From the NCBI RefSeq assembly GCF_000300875.1, contig NZ_AMSG01000003.1, positions 124,001 to 188,000 of the forward strand: a stretch of DNA of 64,000 bases, read 5' to 3'. The translations under genes and the position numbers were made by a program. Below are positions 27,732-34,475 of the stretch, in pieces. Each line of letters opens with the position of its first letter. Positions within the stretch are counted from its first letter, which is position 1. The notes beneath the pieces are model-generated. The model saw only the letters and a list, made by a program, of their open reading frames with translations, did no database searches and had not been told where the DNA came from. The DNA comes from Galbibacter marinus (GTDB taxonomy: Bacteria > Bacteroidota > Bacteroidia > Flavobacteriales > Flavobacteriaceae).

Positions 27732-28595
27732 TTAGACTACCAATTTTTCAATTGGACTCACTAGAATTCCTTCAGCACCCTTAGCTCTTAGCTCATCGAT
27801 TACTTCCCAAAAGCGATCTTTGTGAATAACGGTGTGTATGGAACTCCATCCTTTTTGAGCTAATGGCAGCACTGTCGGGCTTCGCATTCCAGGTAATAGA
27901 GCTATTATATCATCAATCTTATCATTGGGAGCATTCAAAAGAACATACTTAGACTCTCTAGCATTTAAAACTGATTGAATTCTAAATTTTAGTTTCTCTA
28001 CTAAAGCATTTATCTCTTGGGGGATTTCAGGAGACGCCACTAATACAGCCTCACTCCTCATAAGGGTGGTCACCTCCTTGAGGTTGTTCTTAAACAAGGT
28101 ACTACCGCTTGAAACAATATCCACAATTGCATCTGCTAAGCCAATATTGGGTGCAATCTCTACTGAACCATTAATAATATGCAAATCTGCATTGATATTT
28201 TCTCGTTGTAAAAATTCTTTTACCGTATTTGGATATGAGGTGGCTATTCTTTTACCTTCTAAATCTTGAATGGAATTATAAGTCTGGCCTTTTGGAATAG
28301 CCAAGGAAACTTTACACTTTGAAAAACCAAGTTTTTCTATCACCTGTAGATCTGATCCTTTTTCAAATAATAGGTTCTCCCCTACGATTGCTAAATCCAC
28401 CACACCATCTCTAAGATATTGTGGGATATCTCCATTTCTTAAATACAACACTTCCATTGGGAAGTTTCTAGCGAGTGCTTTTAATTGATCCCTTCCATTA
28501 TCGACAGAAATTCCACAATCCTTAAGTATTTTTAAAGAATCCTCATTGAGTCTACCTGATTTCTGAATGGCGATTTTAATTTTTCTTTCTTCCAT
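27732..28595 (-). CDS. hisG: ATP phosphoribosyltransferase, long form
   Basis: HisG commits PRPP and ATP to histidine synthesis. At 287 residues it is the long form with a C-terminal ACT-like regulatory domain (about 215-287, TVLPLAQKGWSSIHTVIHKD ... GILVSPIEKLV), so no HisZ partner is needed and histidine feedback is expected. The catalytic part shows IKIAIQKSGRLNEDSLKILK, YLRNGDIPQYLRDGVVDLAI, and the PRPP loop in DAIVDIVSSGSTLFKNNL. It is the first structural gene of the operon; 41 bp upstream lies the attenuator hairpin and further up the histidine leader peptide. Confidence 0.97.
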   Translation of the reverse strand: MEERKIKIAIQKSGRLNEDSLKILKDCGISVDNGRDQLKALARNFPMEVLYLRNGDIPQYLRDGVVDLAIVGENLLFEKGSDLQVIEKLGFSKCKVSLAIPKGQTYNSIQDLEGKRIATSYPNTVKEFLQRENINADLHIINGSVEIAPNIGLADAIVDIVSSGSTLFKNNLKEVTTLMRSEAVLVASPEIPQEINALVEKLKFRIQSVLNARESKYVLLNAPNDKIDDIIALLPGMRSPTVLPLAQKGWSSIHTVIHKDRFWEVIDELRAKGAEGILVSPIEKLVV

Positions 28596-28635
28596 AGTTT
28601 ATAAAACCTTCGAAAATTAGTATTGGTTACTGCAT

Positions 28636-28668
28636 AAAAAAACCCGCTTGAATTGACTCAAGCGGGTT
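28636..28668 (-). terminator. his operon attenuator (intrinsic terminator)
   Basis: On the minus strand AACCCGCTTGA (28668-28658) pairs with TCAAGCGGGTT (28651-28641) around a 6-nt loop and is followed by a run of seven T (28642-28636). It lies between the leader peptide and hisG. Its 5' arm can instead pair with the end of the leader-peptide coding region. Confidence 0.92.
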
Positions 28669-28713
28669 AACATATGTTGAATAATATACATAACATCTTT
28701 ACCTCGCCTGAGT
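28656..28713 (-). promoter_or_regulatory. Antiterminator pairing of the his leader
   Basis: In the transcript, ACTCAGGCG (28713-28705, the 3' end of the leader-peptide gene) is complementary to CGCTTGAGT (28664-28656, the 5' arm of the terminator): nine pairs with one G-U. After one bulged A, three further pairs (GGT with ACC) can form. Forming this helix would block the terminator. A ribosome stalled on the His codons at 28734-28726 would leave the leader arm free, while one at the stop codon would cover it. Confidence 0.8.
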
Positions 28714-28752
28714 GCCAGTGTAAAAATGATGATGTACATTATAAAGCTTCAT
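28699..28752 (-). CDS. Histidine operon leader peptide (17 aa)
   Basis: The short frame reads MKLYNVHHHFYTGTQAR and stops at 28699. Three consecutive His codons (CAT CAT CAT) sit at residues 7-9. It starts about 14 nt after the predicted transcription start and ends about 30 nt before the attenuator hairpin, exactly as expected for ribosome-mediated attenuation. The peptide itself probably has no function; translation through the His codons senses charged tRNA-His. Confidence 0.9.
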   Translation of the reverse strand: MKLYNVHHHFYTGTQAR

Positions 28753-28771
28753 GTCGTTTTGTTTAACACTA

Positions 28772-28804
28772 CAAATTTAAGTCAATAAAAAACTGGAATC
28801 CAAA
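28772..28804 (-). promoter_or_regulatory. Promoter of the his operon
   Basis: Minus strand TTTG (28804-28801) is followed after 21 bp by TAAATTTG (28779-28772), a full match to the Bacteroidota consensus. The start would be near 28766, just before the leader-peptide ATG at 28752. Confidence 0.75.
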
Positions 28805-29095
28805 TATTATTTCGAGTTTTTTTCTAAAAAAAATAAATATATCGAATTTAAGGTATAAAGTTATATTTTGTAATCAAAAGTACCACTATAAAGCCTTTTA
28901 TTTGTTTAGATAACGTTTTATATTCATAGCACAGTGATCAATTAACATTTCAATCATGAACTTCTTTGCTGTTTAATGAATATAATTGCATGATTACTTC
29001 CACTTTTCAATCTGAAATTTTTGGATGTTTACCTACAATATCACACTAAAAAATGATATTTTGCTAGACCATCCACTAGATTTTTATATTACAAC
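28805..29095. other. Non-coding stretch between the his promoter and porP
   Basis: A/T-rich DNA with no gene that I can support. A weak inverted repeat (AATATCA at 29037-29043, TGATATT at 29054-29060) lies after the porP stop on the minus strand and may be its terminator. Confidence 0.35.
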
Positions 29096-30931
29096 CTACT
29101 TAACCCACAACACCCATTTGTCTTCAAAATAGGTGTTATTCACATTATTTCGCTGAAGATTCTTAATGGCGATATAACGATCTGCTTTATATAAATAAAC
29201 ATAGTAATAATTGTTCTCTGGATTTATAAAGAATTTCGGTTCAAACCCTCTCTCTCTAAGATCAGCTGTAAATTTTTCAAAATAATGCTTCACTGAAAAT
29301 ACATTAAGGACTAAATAAAAACCCTTATCCACGCCGTGCACGGCTTTTAAGGTTTTATAACTACTCTGGGTTCCAAAAATTTCAGCAGTTACCGCTGTGC
29401 TATCAATTTCTCTAGGAGAATATCCAGCAGCTATAGAATCGCTTTTCTTTAAGAACTCCTGGTAAGCGGCCTCAATTTCAGCCATTTCATTTGCGCTGAT
29501 TTCTTGAGGGTTTCCAGTTTGTTCAGTAACTTTTGCTAATTGATCGGTGCTAATATCCTCAGATCCCTTTTGCAAACTGGCCTGATTTTCTGCCTGAATA
29601 TCCTCGTCAGTATTAGTTATTGCAGTTTTATCTACTGCAGCAATCTCCGATTTTTTATCCTCAGAACCTAGGTTAGTGTTTTGGTTTTTCTCTTCTTTAT
29701 TACTTTTGTTTTCACTTTGATCAGGACCAATTAAGGCATAAGAGCTCGTTTGATCTTCTTTAATAGTTGATTTTTCAGATGCTTGAGTTGATTCTTTGTC
29801 TTGGTCCTTAGAGGCATAAACTGCATATTTATTGGTTTGGTCCTCCTGTGGATCAAAGTCTGTTAAAGTGCTTTGCTGTTCATCTTCTTGGGTTTCTTCA
29901 TTTACAGTATTCACTCTGCTTCGGCTGATATCTTCAGAGTTTACAAAGTTTGACTGATCAACATTTTTTGATACCGTTGCGCGTCCATCGGTATCTATTA
30001 TGTTCTTGCGTCGCTCTCGAGGCCCTAATTCAATAGTAGCGATAGCCTCATAGGTGCTTCCAAAGGCTTTGTTAGTTTTCGAGGTTCCATTTTCATAAAC
30101 GATACCTATACTAATACCCTCTCCTACCTTTACACCAATACCTCCAGAGATTCCAAATGCATTATTATAACCAACCTGCATCCAACCTGTATAAGGTAGA
30201 TCAATCATGGTATTAAGCCCATACTGAAAGTCTTCACTCGGTAAGGATTTACCATAGACCATTGTGCGCCACCTCGCATCCAAAAACATACCATTGGCAT
30301 ATTCTAACTCTTTGGTATAGCCCAACTGTCCTGAAAAAATTTTCTTCGAGAAATCGGTCAGAGTATTGGAGTCATTAAAATTGTAATCAAAAAGATTTTC
30401 TGCATAGACCCCTATATCAAAGTTCTTTATCGATACATTTAATCCTGGCATAAAAACAAGTAAGAAGTCATCCTTGTTGTCAAGAACAGCCGGATCAGGG
30501 TCAGCAGCATTTGCGGTGTTTTTATCAAGGCCCCGTCTAAATAATGTTGTATTAACCCCAAAGGCTAAAGATACTTCTTGGGCTATCTGTACATTATAGG
30601 AGTAGTTGACCAAAAGTCCTGAATCCACTAAAAGCCCGAGACTCTGTTGATATAGCCCCAAACCAGCACCCGAGTTCTCACCAACTTTACCAGCATAACT
30701 CAACATATATGTTTGTGGTGAATTCTCCACACCTGTCCACTGAATTCTACTCCAAAAACTTACAGCCCTGTGATTATTTCGAACGGTGCTATAGGTGGGG
30801 TTTACAAGAAATTTATTGTATTGGGTCAAGTTGTGTTGTCGCCAATCAACAATAGTGCTTTTGTTTTCGACTTGAGAAATAGCAGCATAGCAAACCAATA
30901 GCATGGCTACATTTAGTAGGTATCTTTTCAT
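29096..30931 (-). CDS. PorP/SprF-family T9SS protein fused to a C-terminal SPOR-like domain
   Basis: PorP/SprF proteins are outer-membrane beta-barrels that help T9SS cargo, often large type B adhesins, to reach the surface. After a signal peptide (to about residue 19), residues 25-310 show the family pattern: LTQYNKFLVNPTYSTVRNNH, FWSRIQWTGVENSPQTYMLS, GAGLGLYQQSLGLLVDSGL and ARWRTMVYGKSLPSEDFQYG. Then comes a long, low-complexity acidic linker rich in E, Q, S, T, D and K (about 320-530), and a C-terminal SPOR-like module (YLVLNVFSVKHYFEKFTADL ... RYIAIKNLQRN). At 611 residues it is about twice the usual PorP length. The adhesin gene lies directly upstream on the same strand. Confidence 0.85.
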   Translation of the reverse strand: MKRYLLNVAMLLVCYAAISQVENKSTIVDWRQHNLTQYNKFLVNPTYSTVRNNHRAVSFWSRIQWTGVENSPQTYMLSYAGKVGENSGAGLGLYQQSLGLLVDSGLLVNYSYNVQIAQEVSLAFGVNTTLFRRGLDKNTANAADPDPAVLDNKDDFLLVFMPGLNVSIKNFDIGVYAENLFDYNFNDSNTLTDFSKKIFSGQLGYTKELEYANGMFLDARWRTMVYGKSLPSEDFQYGLNTMIDLPYTGWMQVGYNNAFGISGGIGVKVGEGISIGIVYENGTSKTNKAFGSTYEAIATIELGPRERRKNIIDTDGRATVSKNVDQSNFVNSEDISRSRVNTVNEETQEDEQQSTLTDFDPQEDQTNKYAVYASKDQDKESTQASEKSTIKEDQTSSYALIGPDQSENKSNKEEKNQNTNLGSEDKKSEIAAVDKTAITNTDEDIQAENQASLQKGSEDISTDQLAKVTEQTGNPQEISANEMAEIEAAYQEFLKKSDSIAAGYSPREIDSTAVTAEIFGTQSSYKTLKAVHGVDKGFYLVLNVFSVKHYFEKFTADLRERGFEPKFFINPENNYYYVYLYKADRYIAIKNLQRNNVNNTYFEDKWVLWVK

Positions 30932-30958
30932 AAACTGAACTCATTTGGGTTTAAGTTC

Positions 30959-30996
30959 AAAATACGCAAAAACTCCTTATAGTCCTTGCGTATTTT
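30959..30996. terminator. Inverted repeat between adhesin gene and porP
   Basis: AAAATACGCAA (30959-30969) and TTGCGTATTTT (30986-30996) form an 11-bp perfect stem with a 16-nt loop. Only four T follow the stem on the minus strand, so it may be a leaky terminator or an mRNA-processing site that sets the ratio between the adhesin and PorP. Confidence 0.5.
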
Positions 30997-31068
30997 AATA
31001 CATAGCACTGTGTCCGTCCTATGACAACAACGAACGTCACAGTTATCATTGCTGCTAATATAATCAAA

Positions 31069-33222
31069 TTAATTTACTAAAGTAATGGAACCTTTTTTCA
31101 GATTCTTACCATTTTTGTTAATAAAGTAGTAGTAAACCGGTGTTTGCGAGGTAAATTGAGAAGTAGAACTCGGCCAACTATTATCGTAAGAAGTTGTTTT
31201 TAAAACTGTTGCACCATAAGCATCACATATAACTACTTCAGTCTCTGGATCGTTGATAAATTTTTGTGGCAAGGTCCATTTATCATTAACGGTATCGTTA
31301 TTAGGGCTTACAACATTAGGGATATTTTCAACCATGTTAGCATCAACAGTTATGGTTTTTTCAACAGTACATGATCCAGTTATAGCAATTAGGGTGTACA
31401 CTCCAGTCTGGGTGATATTCAAAGTAGACACATCGCTCAAAACCTCTCCTTGATCCGAAAACCATGTATAAGAATTACCACCTGTCGCATTAGTCTGAAT
31501 TATTCCCTCAGGACCAATCGTTGCAGATTCTCCAGGATAAATAGCTATCAAATCTGTGGTATCTCTTTTTAAAGAAACCGAAGCAGTTGTAAGACTACAT
31601 CCAGCATAACTCACCTCTACTTTATATTCGCCATCCTTTGTAACAGATAAGCTATTAATATCATTACTAGCAATTAATTTTCCATTCTTATACCAATTAT
31701 ACACGGCTCCTTTAAGATCGGTATCAACACTTAAAATCCCTTTAGAGGATTGGCATGTAAATTCCTTTTCTACACTTAACACCATTGAAGGCAAGCCCAT
31801 TATCATCTCAAGAGTATTGGAATTATAAACTTTGCCTTTATAATCTAATGCAAGCGTATAGTTTCCGTTATCAGTATAATCAATATTTAACTCAGCACCA
31901 TTAGAAACAAGTGATTCGTCTTTTGTCCACTTAAATTGAAAATTAGGGTAAAATTCCTTAGCCACAGTAATGACATCCCCATTACTCAATAACCCTTTTA
32001 CGGATTTTAATGACAATCTAGCCTCTGTTGTCAAACAAGGCTCATAGTCTTTTGAAGCTTCAATTTGAATATTATAGGATATTGGTTCGTATATTTTAAA
32101 TGTTTGAGATTTGGTTGCCCCACCACACTGATTCACATCACCAACCATAGCATAGTAATCACCCTGATCAGCCACCTCTAAGGTATTGCTATTGTAGCCG
32201 TCTTTTAATAGCTGCCCGTCTTTATACCAGGTGATTTCTCCTGCATTTGAATCCGTTTTTATAGATAAAGTAGCAAGGTGATCTCCTATAATCACTGCAT
32301 TAAGAGGAGAGGTTACCTCTACCACAGCTCCTTTATTTTGATTAAAACTATAAGAATTAGAAACGGCTTCACATCCTCCTTGTTTGGTTACAACTACATG
32401 GTAAGCACCGATATTGTGGTTGTTATAATCCAGCACAATGGAAGGGAAATAACCAGTTAAACCTTCTATTTTAGTATCGTTTTTAAACCAGGAATAGTTG
32501 TAATTCTCATTATCTACCGAAGCCCTCAAGGTCACCTTTGTAGCACTACAGTCTTGTGCATCTTTTTCAGAAGTAATAGCTACTGTGAATTCCTCTGCTG
32601 TTTTAGCTACAACTAGATTGGAATAATTACTTCCTGTACAATTACCATAGTATGGCTCAACATAATATTCTCCTGGCTCTGAAATTGCAAGGGTATTTTC
32701 TTGAGTTAACTTGAATAGTTCACCATCCTTAAACCAAACATATTCCTGCGCTATATCAACGTTTAATGCAATTGTGGTTGTCCCAGAACCACAAAGATTT
32801 ACATCTTTATAATTATTAAGAATTAATTCTTGATTATTAATTAAATAGGCATCGAATACTGCTGAACCCTCGCTTACCATCTTTGGAGAAGTACTTCTTA
32901 CTCTAATTTTATAACCTTCACCTGCTACTGAGTTTGGAAAAGCAAAGGTGCTTTGAAACTCAAACGAAAAGTTTTGATCCTTTACAACCTCAAGCACGGT
33001 AGGGTCATTAAATAAACCAAATTGATCCGATAACTCTACATAAAACACATTATCAGCCTTAAATGGTTTCTCATCAAAAGAAATAGTAGCTTGAAAACTA
33101 TTATACCCCTCTGAGACACAGGCATAATCAAAACCTAATTCTGGTGCATCCAATCTCTGAGAGAAGCTAATTGCAACAACAAACAGAAACAAAACATTCA
33201 AAAGTGTAGATATGGTTTTCAT
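31069..33222 (-). CDS. Large surface adhesin-like protein with T9SS type B C-terminal domain
   Basis: A signal peptide (MKTISTLLNVLFLFVVAISF) leads into about 600 residues of repeated Ig/PKD-like modules. Each has a YNWYKNGKL-type strand (VWFKDGELFKL, YSWFKNDTKIEG, ITWYKDGQLLKD, YNWYKNGKLIAS, YTWFSDQGEV) and a G-Y strand (GEYYVEPYYG, GDYYAMVGDV, GEYKVEVSYAG). The last 90 residues form the gliding-motility-type C-terminal domain: VENIPNVVSPNNDTVNDKW, PETEVVICDAYGATVLKT, VYYYFINKNGKNLKKGSITL. Such proteins are exported by T9SS with the help of a PorP/SprF partner, which is the next gene. Ligand unknown. Confidence 0.88.
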   Translation of the reverse strand: MKTISTLLNVLFLFVVAISFSQRLDAPELGFDYACVSEGYNSFQATISFDEKPFKADNVFYVELSDQFGLFNDPTVLEVVKDQNFSFEFQSTFAFPNSVAGEGYKIRVRSTSPKMVSEGSAVFDAYLINNQELILNNYKDVNLCGSGTTTIALNVDIAQEYVWFKDGELFKLTQENTLAISEPGEYYVEPYYGNCTGSNYSNLVVAKTAEEFTVAITSEKDAQDCSATKVTLRASVDNENYNYSWFKNDTKIEGLTGYFPSIVLDYNNHNIGAYHVVVTKQGGCEAVSNSYSFNQNKGAVVEVTSPLNAVIIGDHLATLSIKTDSNAGEITWYKDGQLLKDGYNSNTLEVADQGDYYAMVGDVNQCGGATKSQTFKIYEPISYNIQIEASKDYEPCLTTEARLSLKSVKGLLSNGDVITVAKEFYPNFQFKWTKDESLVSNGAELNIDYTDNGNYTLALDYKGKVYNSNTLEMIMGLPSMVLSVEKEFTCQSSKGILSVDTDLKGAVYNWYKNGKLIASNDINSLSVTKDGEYKVEVSYAGCSLTTASVSLKRDTTDLIAIYPGESATIGPEGIIQTNATGGNSYTWFSDQGEVLSDVSTLNITQTGVYTLIAITGSCTVEKTITVDANMVENIPNVVSPNNDTVNDKWTLPQKFINDPETEVVICDAYGATVLKTTSYDNSWPSSTSQFTSQTPVYYYFINKNGKNLKKGSITLVN

Positions 33223-33990
33223 AAGTAGTTAATTTAAAAATGGGACTTCTTAAAAATGTTACTCTAACAATCAAAACCAATAAAATTTATTGATTTTTCA
33301 TATATCAAATATATAAATAAAAAAATAATACTCGTTTAAAAACCGATATTTTCGATGAAATGCACATCTCGTCTGGGAGTTTAATCCAGTAAAACACAAC
33401 GCATAGCATGTAAAACAGATGCAATAAGTTGATTGTAGGCAAGTTAGTCTACTCACAACGATGCAAGTAAAGTTTTAGATTTGAATATCTCTCAAATCAG
33501 CATAATTGAATTAGCATAAAAGGTGAAAAGTATTGAAGTAACTACGATAAAGATTCTGATTCCTTTATCTAGAGTTTACGCCGCGGTAAAACCGAAGAAG
33601 TATCCTTAAAGGGGAGCCTGTTGTGTTGCTAAAGATAGAGAAACTAATTAAAAACAGCCAATCGATGACATCACCACGGGATTCATTATAAATAAAACCA
33701 TATCATTTTCCAAGTAGAATATATGGGTTTAAACTTATTTTCGTACCAATGTATCACACTTTCACCTTACACTATCATCTGATTTATCCATTACCTGGTT
33801 CACAATTAATCAAGGATGACAACCCATAATTTTGATCATTGAAAATAATACAGTCAAGCACATCCTTAGCTTGATTTATTTTGCAATTGATAACTTAATT
33901 CTAACACAATTAAGAACACAGACCATATTCCAATTTAATTCATCAATGTTGGTCATTAGAATCGTAAAACTTTTTTTACATTTGTCCCCG
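33223..33990. other. Long non-coding region between adhesin gene and smpB
   Basis: No gene is supported over 768 bp. It holds several short hairpins: GTAG/CTAC (33435-33452) and GATTTGA/TCAAATC (33478-33498, loop of 7). The G/C-rich patch around 33574-33635 differs from its AT-rich surroundings. A small RNA is possible but not shown. The right end carries the smpB promoter. Confidence 0.35.
33977..33984 (+). promoter_or_regulatory. -7 promoter element of smpB
   Basis: TACATTTG matches TAnnTTTG and ends 6 bp before the smpB ATG. A TTG at 33949-33951 could be the -33 at a long 25-bp spacing. The start point would be at or next to the ATG, giving a leaderless or nearly leaderless mRNA. Confidence 0.5.
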
Positions 33991-34452
33991 ATGAATCAGC
34001 ATATCAACATAAAGAACAAAAGAGCTCGCTTTGAATACGAAATTCTCGATACCTATAAGGCTGGGATCGTACTCTCTGGAACGGAAATAAAATCTATTCG
34101 TTTAGGACGTGCATCTATTGCAGAGAGTTTCTGTGAATTTAATGATAAAGGTGAACTATTTGTTATCAATATGACAGTGGAAGAATACTCCCATGCAACT
34201 CATTTTAATCATCGTCCAAAAAGCGAACGCAAATTACTACTCAACAAACGAGAGCTCAAAAAGTGGCATAAAGAAGTAAAGGTCTCTGGTCTAACAATTG
34301 TACCTCTAAGACTTTATGTCAATGACCGTGGTTTAGCTAAAATGGAAATTGCCTTGGCAAAAGGTAAAAAGTTATACGACAAAAGAGAAACGATCAAAGA
34401 TCGGGATAACAAACGAAACCTTGATCGTGTTAAAAAGTCTTTTAACAACTAA
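33991..34452 (+). CDS. smpB: SsrA-binding protein
   Basis: SmpB brings tmRNA to stalled ribosomes in trans-translation. The 153-residue product starts MNQHINIKNKRARFEYEILD and shows the signature AGIVLSGTEIKSIRLGRASI, KSERKLLLNKRELKKW and the basic C-terminal tail KGKKLYDKRETIKDRDNKRN that acts in the decoding centre. The frame is open for 53 codons upstream, but that part is AT-rich, unlike SmpB and overlaps a promoter, so the ATG at 33991 is chosen. Convergent with uvrD, 23 bp apart. Confidence 0.95.
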   Translation: MNQHINIKNKRARFEYEILDTYKAGIVLSGTEIKSIRLGRASIAESFCEFNDKGELFVINMTVEEYSHATHFNHRPKSERKLLLNKRELKKWHKEVKVSGLTIVPLRLYVNDRGLAKMEIALAKGKKLYDKRETIKDRDNKRNLDRVKKSFNN

Positions 34453-34475
34453 AAGATATTGTCACCCTTTTTCAT

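Noticed and set aside
33580-33589. GCCGCGGTAA, a string known from the 16S rRNA 530 loop
   Set aside because: The flanks do not match 16S rRNA and no other rRNA piece is near; a chance match.
33832-33990. In-frame 53-codon extension upstream of smpB
   Set aside because: The added residues are hydrophobic and unlike SmpB, and the -7 element at 33977 lies within; the ATG at 33991 gives the usual SmpB N-terminus.
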